Shown: one piece after another, positions 38,358 through 49,116 of the stretch
Position numbering within the stretch: position 1 is the stretch's first letter
Layout: the number at the start of each line of letters is the position of its first letter
Origin: Ostreococcus mediterraneus
Lineage: Eukaryota > Chlorophyta > Mamiellophyceae > Mamiellales > Bathycoccaceae
Direction of reading: 5' to 3'
Assembly: GCA_012295225.1 (NCBI GenBank)
Contig: WMKK01000010.1
Location: forward strand, 496,001-560,000
Length of the DNA: 64,000 nt
Made by a program: the position numbers and the translations under genes
Notes under the pieces: model-generated
Database searches by the model: none
What the model saw: only the letters and a program-made list of their open reading frames with translations
Told to the model about the DNA's origin: nothing

Positions 38358-38625
38358 GGAATCGAATCGAATTCAAATCGACGAAATCGGTCCCCTCGCT
38401 CGCGCGTCGTCTCGCCCGCCCGCACGCCTCCCCCTGCGCGCTCGGCGCCCGCGCGAGACCACGCACGGCGCGCCACGCGTGCGCGCACTCGTCGCGTCGC
38501 GCGCGCGCGGTGTGCGCCGACGTGTCGGCGTCGGCGAATGCCGCGGCGCTGTGTGTTCGCTAAACCTCATTGTCTCGCACGCGTCGCGCGCGCCCAACGA
38601 TCGCGACATCGCCAGAGCGCAGACG

Positions 38626-39133
38626 ATGGTGAACACGAGCACGAAAGCCGGGGCGTCGACGACGCTCCCATCGGGGCCCGCGGCGCTGCCGAAGGCGTTC
38701 GATGCGAGCGCGCCGTACGCCGATCCGCTGGCGCTGATCGAGGCGCGAGAGACGAATGCGCGCGAACAGATGGTGCGCGTGGAACGGGCCAAGGTGCGAC
38801 GACGATGACGCGCGATGTGCGACGTGATGTGCGCGGTGCGTGATGCCGGGGCGCCGAACGGCGCGCAGGGCGCCACCGCGCACGTAGATGCGTTCGATCG
38901 ATGGACAGACGACGCGCGCAAACCTCGCGCGACTGACGCGACCGCGACCGCGACTGACGCCGTGCGTTCTCGCGCATACACAGATATTACGCGATCGAGT
39001 GATTGAATGCTATCGCATTGAGGGGGTGAATCACTTGGAGAATTGTAAGGCGACGGTGGGGAAGTATTTGGAGTCGATTAAGGATGTGGGCGTGCATAGG
39101 TTGAACTTTGGCGAGCACGACAGAGGACACTAG
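38626..39133 (+). CDS. NDUFB10: NADH dehydrogenase 1 beta subcomplex subunit 10 (PDSW), one intron
   Basis: Exon 1 is 38626-38793 and exon 2 is 38984-39133, giving 105 aa. The 190-nt intron has donor GTGCGA, branch ACTGAC and acceptor CACAG. The spliced protein contains APYADPLALIEARETNAREQ, then VERAKILRDRVIECYRIEG and VNHLENCK. These line up with the land-plant NDUFB10/PDSW protein (plant motif KAKILREKVKWCYRVEGVNH). It is an accessory subunit of mitochondrial complex I facing the intermembrane space. The two Cys fit the conserved disulfide pattern. Neither exon is convincing alone; the splice makes the match. It converges on SelO. Confidence 0.9.
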
Positions 39134-39261
39134 AGGAGGATTTTTTGCGCGTCACGGCGCGTACGAATTGTAAAAATACTACACTACACTACTATTACTA
39201 TCTACTATTCTACTCGCGCGGTGCGAATGAGATGACGTCGACCATCATGAGATGAAGGATG

Positions 39262-39330
39262 TCGGCGGAATCAGACGCGGGACTCAGTTCCGTGGGGACC
39301 GTTTCGTCGCTCGCGTCGTCACGAAATCGC
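39262..39330 (-). promoter_or_regulatory. Candidate SECIS element in the SelO 3' UTR
   Basis: Reading on the minus strand, GTGAC (39322-39318) is followed by a stem arm GACGCG (39317-39312). After an internal loop comes AAA (39304-39302) at the expected apical position, 13 nt after the GTGAC block. The matching arm CGCGTC (39279-39274) leads directly into TGAT (39273-39270). This is the order and spacing of a eukaryotic SECIS core (UGA/GA quartet, helix 2, apical A's), about 60 nt after the recoded UGA. A small extra hairpin in the apical part (GTCC/GGAAC) would fit a form 2 element. The lower helix looks weak, so this is not certain. Confidence 0.6.
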
Positions 39331-39372
39331 TCGAAAACTACTCGAAAACTACTGCTCATACGCACCGCGTGA

Positions 39373-40794
39373 TTACGACGATCAGGACAGACACCCAACG
39401 CGTGCGTGCTGTTCCACGCTCGCCGGTTGCGCGAAGCGTTCGGCGCCCGGCTGTTCTCGGTACGGATGTTCGAGCGTCGAGCACAACGCGCGAAGCGGCT
39501 CGAAATCATCTTGTTCGGCTGCTTCGATGACTCGCTGGAGCAAGTGATTTCGAGGCACATACAACGGGTTCGCGGAATCTTGCGCGGCACGAATCAACTC
39601 TGGATCGCCGCGCTCGCGCAGAAGAATCTCGGCGTACGTCGCGCCGAAATCGGCAATTTGAAGGCGCAGCGCGTCATCCGTCGGTTCGTCGGCGCGTCCT
39701 TGACGGCGTCGAACCGAGGCAAACATGTCCGAGGCCAACGCCGGCGCCGTCGCGCTTTCACCTCGTGCGAGCACCGTCGATGCGAACGCACCGAGCGATC
39801 GATGCGACAGCGTGAAATCAAACGCCCCGCGTTGGAGCACGCGATGAAACGAGCGCACGATTTCGTACTCGTCGTCGTCGCGTATCCACACGCCAAATTT
39901 GCGGGTGTACGTCGCGTAGATTTCGGCGCTAAACGCTTCGTCAAAAATCTCGAGCGCGCGCGCTCGGTCCTTACGCGTCGCCAGCCGGTCGCACGATTCG
40001 AGAAAACGCTCGAGATTCCATCGCACCGCCGATGGTTGATTGGCAAAGGAATACATGCGGTCGCCGAATAAGTCGCTTTGATTCGGCGTGTACCCGACGT
40101 CGTACGCCTCCATGAACCCAAACGGCCCGTAGTCAATCGTAAGCCCTGCGACGCTCATGTTATCGGTATTGAGCACGCCGTGCGTGAACCCAATCGACTG
40201 CCACCGCGCCACGGTTATCGCCGTGCGCCGCGCCACGGCGGCGACGAAGGCGCCGTACGCGTCGTCGTAACCGACGCCTCGCGTACACGCGAGCTCCTCG
40301 GCGCTAAAGACGCCGTACGACGCGTCCATGACGAAATCCGCCAACTTTCTCGTCGTCGCAAAGTCGCGTCGGCTCCAGGGCAACTGAAACGATCCAAACC
40401 GCACGAATGTCTCGGCGACGCGCGTCACCACCGCTCCGGGCTCCAATCGACTCGCGTTGGACGCCGTCGACCGCACGACGCCGGCGTTGGTCGCCACCAA
40501 CGCCAACGCGCGCGTCGTCGGCACGCCGAGCGCAAACATCGCCTCGCTCGCCACGTACTCGCGCACGGATGACCGTAACACCGCCCGTCCGTCGCCGTTG
40601 CGCGAAAACGGCGTGCGACCGGCGCCCTTGAGCTGCACGTCCACGCGCGCGTCTCGAACCCGTCCGAGCGTCACGCACCGACCATCCCCTAACGCGCCAG
40701 CCCACTGTCCAAACTGATGACCACCGTACGCGCACGCGTAGCTCTTCGCCCCGCGCCACGGTGCCGCGCCCGACAGCGCATCCGCGTCGCCGTA

Positions 40795-40826
<32 letters not shown>

Positions 40827-40966
40827 TCACGCCGACGAGCGCTCGCGCGCTCCGCGACGTCGCCACCACCACCGCCTCGCCCCCGTGCGCCGTCGGCTCG
40901 CACCGCACCGCGAGCCCGCTCGCGGCGAACGCCTCGACGAACGCGTGCGCGTCATCGAACGCGATG

Positions 40967-41001
<35 letters not shown>

Positions 41002-41127
41002 CGCGCGCCGCGCCGCGCGCGCGTCATCACCACCAACACCATCACCGACGAGCCCGCGTCTCGCGGACGACGACGCGCGACGACCGCGTGCGCGACACGG
41101 CGGCGACGCGCGCGCGCGCAGGGACAT
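39373..41127 (-). CDS. SELENOO: Selenoprotein O (SelO) with in-frame UGA selenocysteine codon
   Basis: A 584-aa protein of the SelO/YdiU pseudokinase family, which AMPylates proteins in mitochondria. Seen: AYGGHQFGQWAGALGDGR, VQLKGAGRTPFSR, GVPTTRALALV, HGVLNTDNMSVAGL and YGPFGFMEAYDVGY. The first TGA in the frame (39384-39382) follows CLS and is followed by TCG TCG TAA. The tail therefore reads C-L-S-U-S-S-stop, matching the C-x-x-U-S-S end of animal SelO. I therefore extend the CDS through the TGA to the TAA. The N-terminus (MSLRARASPPCRARGRR) is a probable mitochondrial presequence. The frame is open further upstream to 41799, but that overlaps the divergent channel gene. Confidence 0.9.
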
Positions 41128-41415
41128 CGCGCCGCGCCGCGACGGCGTCTGGCGCGCGTCGCGTCGCGCGACGCGACGACGACGACGCGCGCATCGGTCG
41201 CGTGTGATACATTTGGTGGCGTCATGAAAGGTGTTGGCCGACCGATGCGCGCGTCGTCGTCGTCGCCGGCGCGGCACAGCGCGCGGCGACGGACGCGTCG
41301 GCGCCTCTCGACGCATCGACGCGCGCGCGCGCGCACGGCGACGGACGCGCGCGACGCCGACGCGCGATCGCGACGAGACGCGCGGCGTCGAGGTCGCGTT
41401 TGGGTGTTGTAGAGG

Positions 41416-44400
41416 ATGGATGGGCGCGCGCTGTCGTCGATGGGTGGCGTCGACGCGGCGCCGGTACGGGCGAGGGATGCGTTGGATGACGGCGAACGGC
41501 GGTCGTTGAGGGATGGGGAGGATGTGCGGCGCGCGCCGGCGCGCGTGAGCGATACGGAGACGACGGATGGGGAGGATTCGTCGTCGAGTTTGAGTTCGAG
41601 TTTGAGTTCGAGTTCGAGCGAGGACGACGACGCGGAGGAGACGCGTCGACGCAACGCGTCCGAGATGAAGGCGAAGACATCGGTGAGGAAACGGCGTGGG
41701 GGTGCGAGAGATGAGTACGCCGTGGAGGGCGCGCTGCCGCGTCGGGAGCATCAGCGCGTCAAAGACGAGGACGCGTCGTTTTTCACGAGGTGTTATCACG
41801 ACGGGGCAAAGTTTTGCGGGCTCGGGATATTGTTGGATGATTACATCAGTGAGAGTTCGACGTCGAGTGAAAGCGAGAGCTCGTCGTCGAGCGACAGTGA
41901 AAGCGAGAGCGCGAGTAAGGCGGATGCGGGTAAGAAGTTGGGTCGAGTCGATTCGGTCGAGTTGGTGTCGAGCGACGACGACAAAAAGCCTACGTTCGAT
42001 GCTTCCACCGTGGCTGCGCTCGAAGAAGAAAAGAAAGCAGACCTCTGGCCTTCACCAACGCTCATCGAACGAGAGTTTGACGATATGCGTCGGCGTCTCC
42101 AACGAAAGGCTCTTCGCGCTGAGCGTGACGAAGAAAAAATGGTTGAAGGATACGAGTCGCTAGTTGGCGAACGTCGGAAAGGTAAATCAGTGACGTGGAG
42201 AATTTACGTTCTGGTGAAATCTTGGCCCTTCGATACATTTATATCGCTATGCATCCTTTATTCCGCGATTGTCAGCGGTACCGTCGCGGCGGCGCCCAAC
42301 AAGTACAGCTCGTCAGATTTTGAAAGCCTCAGCTACAACATCTTGAACGCGTGCTTTTCCGTTGAAGTCGTGCTGAAGATCATGTCGAGTGGAATTACCG
42401 CTAAACGAGGTGGCGTCGAACAGTTAGCGGTGTTTAAACCGCACTACTACTTTAAGGATTATGTGAATTGCTTTGATTTTGTAGTGACGTTCACGTCGCT
42501 GTTGGAATACGTCATGGATGGTGGAAAGTCATTGGGCGCACTGCGCAATCTGCGTCTCATTCGTCTTTTGCGACTGTTGAGATTAGTACGGAATATGCGC
42601 ATTATTCTCGAAGGGGTCATTAAAGGTATCATGAGCATCGTGTGGATTCTCGTCTTGCTTAGCGTCGTGGTGTATATTTACGCGGTGTTTGGGGTGATTT
42701 TGTTCAAAGCTAACGATCCTCGTCATTTTGGGACGTTGGGCACGGCGATGTCAACGGTGATATCAGTGTGCACGATGTCGGACTGGTTGGAAATTCTCTA
42801 CGTAAATTACTATGGCTGCGATGAATACGGATACGCGTCTAACACCGACGCCCCGTATTGCACCAACCCGACGGCGAAAAAGTGGGCGACGACGTTGTAC
42901 ATGGTTTCGCTGACTCTGATTCTCGGTAACATCATGATGAGTTTGTTTATTGGGGTTATTACCAATAAAATGGAAGAATCTGCGCTTGAAGTCAAACAAA
43001 CAAAAGAGCAAAACCAGGCGCAAATAGACGCCGCGCTCGCGAATGATTTGTGGAGCGACGCGAGCATGATTCAAGCGAAACTTGGCCAAAACAAATACGA
43101 TCAACTTATGTACCATTTGAATTTGCTCTCTGGCGTTCGACGTGAAGGAAAAGCGCGACCAGTGCCGCACATACCTATGTGGCGGCGCGGGCAGATTTTT
43201 CTCCAGCACATTGTGAGCAATCCCATCTTTGAATACGTCGTCGTCTTGGTGATCATCGCCGCCGGCGCATTGTCTGGCATCAATTCAGATCAGACTAATG
43301 AAGAAAGTTGGTTCGCTACCGTGGAAGATGTGTTCCTGGGCATATTTGCTTTCGAGCTCGGGGTCAAGTTTATTGCCGCACTCGACAAGAAACTTTCGTT
43401 TTACACGGGTGTGGATAAATGGTGGAACATTTTTGATACGTTTGTGGTAATGTTTGGTCTGATTCCGAATTCACTCAGCGCTGTCGCCACAGCTGTAAGA
43501 CTTTTCCGTCTCTTACGAGTGCTTCGACTAGTTCGTATTATCAAGCCTCTGCAGATCGTCGTTATCTCCCTCGTCGCTGGATTGCAGGCAATTGTGTACG
43601 TCGCGTTGTTGATGGGTCTCATCTTCTTCATCTACGCTGTCGCGGGAGTCACGTTATTCGCTGATAATGATCCATTCCACTTTGAGAGTTTGTTCCCAGC
43701 GTCCATTACGTTGTTTACCGTTACGTTTCTCGAGGCATGGATGCCACTTTATAGCATCAACTACAACGGATGCGACGTCAACCCGTACGGAGACGTAGAC
43801 GACGGAATATATTACGCCTCTATCATTGGTTCATCGTACGATGGCACTGAAGGAACGACGAGTCCTTGTTCCTCACCGGACGCGAAACCGCTTTATACTT
43901 TCTTCTTCTTCGCGACGTTCATTCTGGTCAGCGCCATGGTGCTCGTGTCTGCGTTGGTCGGTATCATCGTTACGAGTATGCAAAACGCTCAAGCCGTGGT
44001 GCAACAGGCGCTCGAAGAAAAGAGGCGAGCAGATGAAACATCCGAGTATTTCAAATTCAAAGAAACATCGGTTGAGGCCACAGTGAAGATCTTCGAGGTT
44101 CTTGATGCTGGTTTCACGGGCGCGTTGACCCCAGAGGTGCTCTTGGAGAAGATGCACGTGTTAGACATTCCGACAAACGACGCCTTTGTCCATCGCGCGT
44201 TTGCCATCGCAAACAAAATGACAGACAAACCGTTCGATCGTGCCGACTTCTTACTCCTCGTTGGCCTCGCTGAACGCGCAGTCATGCTTCAAGAACAGTT
44301 TGGCGACGATATCGTAAATCAAGGCGATGAATCCGCGAGCGAAGAGCACATGGACCGCTCGCGGTCGCGATTTTCGTCGCGGACGCTCGCCGTTGCCACA

Positions 44401-44421
44401 TCCAAGTTGAAAGCCCCGTAG
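41416..44421 (+). CDS. Two-repeat voltage-gated cation channel
   Basis: A 1001-aa membrane protein with two six-helix repeats, like half of a Cav/Nav channel. Repeat I: S1 from about residue 261, S4 about 376 (RNLRLIRLLRLLRLVRNMR), pore about 452 (CTMSDWLEI). Repeat II: S1 about 600, S4 about 693 (AVRLFRLLRVLRLVRIIK), pore about 770 (VTFLEAWMPL). Each pore has an acidic residue next to a Trp, as in Ca2+/Na+ channels. Both post-pore loops are Cys-containing. The N-terminal 240 residues are Ser/Asp/Glu-rich and disordered. A helical C-terminal part (FEVLDAGFTGALTPEVLLEK) looks like a degenerate EF-hand. It may be TPC-like, but clear TPC features are not seen. Confidence 0.85.
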   Translation: MDGRALSSMGGVDAAPVRARDALDDGERRSLRDGEDVRRAPARVSDTETTDGEDSSSSLSSSLSSSSSEDDDAEETRRRNASEMKAKTSVRKRRGGARDEYAVEGALPRREHQRVKDEDASFFTRCYHDGAKFCGLGILLDDYISESSTSSESESSSSSDSESESASKADAGKKLGRVDSVELVSSDDDKKPTFDASTVAALEEEKKADLWPSPTLIEREFDDMRRRLQRKALRAERDEEKMVEGYESLVGERRKGKSVTWRIYVLVKSWPFDTFISLCILYSAIVSGTVAAAPNKYSSSDFESLSYNILNACFSVEVVLKIMSSGITAKRGGVEQLAVFKPHYYFKDYVNCFDFVVTFTSLLEYVMDGGKSLGALRNLRLIRLLRLLRLVRNMRIILEGVIKGIMSIVWILVLLSVVVYIYAVFGVILFKANDPRHFGTLGTAMSTVISVCTMSDWLEILYVNYYGCDEYGYASNTDAPYCTNPTAKKWATTLYMVSLTLILGNIMMSLFIGVITNKMEESALEVKQTKEQNQAQIDAALANDLWSDASMIQAKLGQNKYDQLMYHLNLLSGVRREGKARPVPHIPMWRRGQIFLQHIVSNPIFEYVVVLVIIAAGALSGINSDQTNEESWFATVEDVFLGIFAFELGVKFIAALDKKLSFYTGVDKWWNIFDTFVVMFGLIPNSLSAVATAVRLFRLLRVLRLVRIIKPLQIVVISLVAGLQAIVYVALLMGLIFFIYAVAGVTLFADNDPFHFESLFPASITLFTVTFLEAWMPLYSINYNGCDVNPYGDVDDGIYYASIIGSSYDGTEGTTSPCSSPDAKPLYTFFFFATFILVSAMVLVSALVGIIVTSMQNAQAVVQQALEEKRRADETSEYFKFKETSVEATVKIFEVLDAGFTGALTPEVLLEKMHVLDIPTNDAFVHRAFAIANKMTDKPFDRADFLLLVGLAERAVMLQEQFGDDIVNQGDESASEEHMDRSRSRFSSRTLAVATSKLKAP

Positions 44422-44542
44422 ACCGCGTTATAGACGCACACACGCACGCGTGCGGTGCGTACCTGGCTTAGTTGACTTTTGTAACGCACTCACTTTATAT
44501 ATAGCCATTGCGACGCGTTATGCGAGGCGCAGGACGTCGACG

Positions 44543-46079
<1,537 letters not shown>

Positions 46080-46268
46080 GGATGCGCATTTCTTTTGCCA
46101 TCGCGGGATCATCATTGTACACTAGAACACACACAGACACACAGAACCGACCTTGACGACGGTTATCAAACACACTTTTTAATAGACAAAAGAATTAGCC
46201 GACGCGCCTCAGAGCTCGACGCGCCCAAGGCTGCTTCCTGCCTCTAACCCCGCGCCTCCGGCGTCGGC

Positions 46269-47231
46269 ATGAGGGACGACAAGTTTACGCTCAACCTCAT
46301 CACCCCGGGCCTGTCCCCGGCACAAACGCGCGCGCAGGCGGTGGAGCTCCTCCGTGACCTGGACGCGCTCGCGGACGGCGTCGCCAGAGGCATCGCCCAG
46401 CGCGCTAGCGCGCACACCGCGCGCCTACACGCCCTCCAACACCGCATCGAAAACTTAGACGACAAGGTCAAGCAGCTCAGCGCGAGTAAGAGCGCGCGAA
46501 CGATGCTGTCGAGCGCCAAGTATCCAAAGGTTGATGAATTTGAAAATTATGAGCTCCTCTACGGCGACGTCCCGACGACGCGTCTCGTCGAGCACCTCGC
46601 CGCGGTGAAAGACCTTGAGGTCATCGCGCGCGCGAGCGTGCTCGAACTTGGTATGATTGAGCGACAAAACGTGTTTCGAGAGGAGACGGCGGAGATGTTT
46701 TGGCGAGAGGCTGCGCGAGACGCTTCGAGTGGGCGCGTGTTGGCGAGCGGCAGGGACGGTTTAGGCACACTTCCCGCGACTTTAGACAGCTTGAACGAGT
46801 GCTTGTTGTTCAACACGGATGTGAATCCGTATGTGGAGTACGCTTTGGTTGATAATTTAATGAATGCTGATGATGACGAGTTTGATGGCGCCGATGGCGG
46901 CGAGTTAAAGAGCGATGACGAGGACGAATACGACGACTGGAAAAATTTAGCCGACGCGCCGACGTCCATGTCCAACGCGTATGGTTCAATGCAAGCGACG
47001 CAGTTTGGGTTTAGACCCACTGCCGGGGCGTTACCAGAGTTGAAGCTTCCGACGTCTTTACCTACGCTTCGGAATGCGGCGGATATTAGCTGGTCGGGAG
47101 CGTCGCGCGCGGCGTCCATCGCGCCTTCGTCGACGGCGACTCCTCTTCCGGATGTCGTCATCGCCGCGCCCTCAGCGAGCGCATCCGAAGCGCCCCCGCC
47201 CCCGCCACCACCTTTACCGCGTGGTTCTGCC

Positions 47232-47267
<36 letters not shown>

Positions 47268-47792
47268 TTCGCGACGGGCGAACCGCCGTCGTCTGGTCCG
47301 CCCGCGCAACTTCCGCCCGGCGCCGCGCCCAACGATGGCGGTCGAAGCGCGCTCATGGAAGCCATCCGCAACAAGGATGCGCGTAACCGTCTGCGCAAAC
47401 GAGGTCAAACCGGCACGCCGTTGACGCCGCCGCGTCCAGCGCCATCCACCGCGCCGGCTGAGCCGGATTTACGAGGCGCGCTCATGGACGCCATTCGCGC
47501 CAAGCCGACGTTGAAACCCTCCTCTGCGTCCGCCGCTACTACTACAACGACGAGGACGACGACCAATGCGCCGTCTCGACAAATGTCCATGATGGAAGAA
47601 CTTGCCAATAGCCTCGGCCGCCGACGCTCAGCCATCGTCGCTTCAGGGGATGTGGACGTGCGCGAGAAGATTCGCGAAAAGTCGTCTGGAGGCGTCGTCG
47701 GTCTGGGCGAGTTTTTAGCGCGAGGCGGCGCCGCCGCGGGCGACGGCGACGGCGACGAAACATTCAGCGACGAGAGCTGGGACGACGATTAG
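46269..47792 (+). CDS. WASHC1: WASH-like Arp2/3 activator
   Basis: A 507-aa protein resembling WASH complex subunit 1, which activates Arp2/3 on endosomes. The N-terminal WAHD1-like region has coiled-coil helices followed by LSSAKYPKVDEFENYELL (human WASH: FSSAKYPAPGRLQEY) and GLGTLPATLDSLNECLLFNT (human: GLPSNISSVSSLLLFNT). A poly-Pro tract (about 300-345) precedes the actin-binding part: two WH2-like motifs (GGRSALMEAIRNKDARNRLRK and RGALMDAIRAKP), a WASH-like central helix (MSMMEELANSLGRRR) and an acidic end with Trp504 (DESWDDD). The match is by eye but spans the whole length. No other WASH complex subunit is seen here. Confidence 0.75.
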
Positions 47793-47830
47793 CACGCATA
47801 GATATACACACATAGAGTTACAACACACTG

Positions 47831-48589
47831 CTAGAGCTTGCTCGGCGTCTTCTTCCGAAACGTCTCAAATTTCACGCGCGCCTCGGCTCGATACTGCGCA
47901 AACGCCCGACGTCGCTCCTCCGCGCGCACGCGCTCGATGTCCAAACCATCGTTAATCGCACGCTTCACTGCCTCTGCACCACCAATCGGCGTCGAACGCG
48001 CCATCGAGCGTACCATCGTCGCCGCCTCCTCCAACGCCTCAACCGCCGACGTCGGCTCGGCTTCGACGACCAACCCCAGCTCTCGCGCCCGCACACTCGT
48101 CAACACCTTCCCAAACACGCTCACCGCCCGCGCCTCGTTCGAACCAATTATTCTCGACAACTTCACACTCAATCCCCAGCTCGGCACGATCCCAATCGCC
48201 GCATGCGTGTCCCGAAACGTCGCGCTCGACGCCGCCACGACGACGTCGCACGCCAACGCCAGCTCAAACCCCGCGTTCACGCACGCCCCGTGCACCGCGC
48301 ACACCGTGGGCGTCGCGCACCGCTCGAGCGCATACACTGGGTCATCGTCAACATCGGTTTCGTCCGTGGCGAACACCTCGGCCGCGGCGGCGAGGTCGAT
48401 GCCGGTGCAAAAATTCGCGCTCGATGCGTCGGCGCACAACACGATCCCTCGCACGGTGCTCGGCACGTCGCGACACGCCTGCGCGAGCGCGCGAAGCATG
48501 GGCTTGGTTAACGCATTGCCTTTCGACGCGTTGGCTATGGTCACGATGCGCACGGGCGCGCGCGTGACGTCGTCAACGACGACGGACAT
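47831..48589 (-). CDS. Peroxisomal enoyl-CoA hydratase/isomerase family protein
   Basis: A 252-aa crotonase-fold protein: RIVTIANASKGNALTKPML, the oxyanion-hole segment GIVLCADASSANFCTGIDL, CAVHGACVNAGFELALACDV and DTHAAIGIVPSWGLSVKLSR. The C-terminus is PSKL, so the last three residues SKL form a canonical PTS1 peroxisomal signal. The Glu that acts as catalytic acid in classical hydratases (in QPEILLG) is replaced by His in DTHAAIG, as in a known bacterial subgroup. So the reaction may not be simple hydration. It diverges from the lumen-protein gene with 23 bp between ATGs and converges on WASH with 38 bp between stops. Confidence 0.87.
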   Translation of the reverse strand: MSVVVDDVTRAPVRIVTIANASKGNALTKPMLRALAQACRDVPSTVRGIVLCADASSANFCTGIDLAAAAEVFATDETDVDDDPVYALERCATPTVCAVHGACVNAGFELALACDVVVAASSATFRDTHAAIGIVPSWGLSVKLSRIIGSNEARAVSVFGKVLTSVRARELGLVVEAEPTSAVEALEEAATMVRSMARSTPIGGAEAVKRAINDGLDIERVRAEERRRAFAQYRAEARVKFETFRKKTPSKL

Positions 48590-48612
48590 GCTTCACACAG
48601 TGACGCAACATC
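48590..48612. promoter_or_regulatory. 23-bp gap between divergent ATGs, with TGACGCAAC
   Basis: This is the shortest divergent gap in the window. It contains TGACGCAAC at 48601-48609, the same nonamer as in the PRMT5/DUF1350 gap, here 3 bp before the right-hand ATG. Both start regions must hold promoter or leader sequence, or the right-hand gene starts at one of its next methionines (MMMML). Confidence 0.45.
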
Positions 48613-48993
48613 ATGATGATGATGCTTTCGACGACGACGACCGCGACGACGACGATCAGACGCGCGACGACTCGTCGCACCACCGTGATTGCGTCCGCTG
48701 TGGTGCCGCAGCCACCGCGTCGTCGGGCGATCGGCGCGGCCATCGCCATCGCCATCGCGACATCATCATCAGCATCCGCGTTCGCGGCGGTTGAATGCAA
48801 CCTCGTGACGCCGTGCACGCCGCCGCCGCCGAACGGCGAGCCGCGCTACACGCTCCCGGGGGCGATTAACTCCCCCGGCGAGGACGCCGTGGCGCGGTAC
48901 ATGGCAAAGCTTGAGGCGGCCAAGGGAAAGACGGCGCCGGCGGTTGAATCGTCGTCGTCCGCGTCGTCGTCCGCGTCGTCGTCCACGGAATAG
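48613..48993 (+). CDS. Small thylakoid-lumen protein, unknown function
   Basis: A 126-aa precursor. The first 40 residues are Thr/Arg-rich (plastid transit). Next comes PRRRAIGAAIAIAIATSSSA with a following AFA cleavage site, a typical twin-arginine lumen signal. The mature part would be only about 65 residues: ECNLVTPCTPPPPNGEPRYT, then LPGAINSPGEDAVARYMAK and a Ser-rich tail. Two Cys close together could form a disulfide. I do not recognise the family; a small photosystem-associated lumen protein is a guess. Confidence 0.72.
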   Translation: MMMMLSTTTTATTTIRRATTRRTTVIASAVVPQPPRRRAIGAAIAIAIATSSSASAFAAVECNLVTPCTPPPPNGEPRYTLPGAINSPGEDAVARYMAKLEAAKGKTAPAVESSSSASSSASSSTE

Positions 48994-49116
48994 ATTCCGC
49001 AACCCAACGCTGGGCATGCACTAGAAGTTTGTTGTTGTAACTAACTCACGTTCGCGCTGTGACTGTCGTGGAATGCGACGACGCGTATTTGAATTAATCC
49101 TCACAATGTGACTCGC

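Noticed and set aside
37513-38808. 431-aa plus-strand frame
   Set aside because: It is antisense to the ankyrin/RS gene over most of its length and rich in Ser/Arg/Pro, as shadows of GC-rich genes are. Only its last part (38626-38793) is real, as NDUFB10 exon 1.
39170-39215. CTA-rich AT-leaning stretch between NDUFB10 and SelO
   Set aside because: Probably 3' untranslated and polyadenylation sequence of the two convergent genes; not a mobile element or array.
40795-40832. Long GTC trinucleotide run
   Set aside because: It encodes a poly-Asp tract in SelO on the minus strand. Similar acidic runs occur in several genes here and need no special explanation.
41128-41799. N-terminal extension of the SelO frame
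   Set aside because: It begins at a GTG, is Arg/Pro-rich without homology, and overlaps the start of the divergent channel gene. The ATG at 41127 gives a better presequence.
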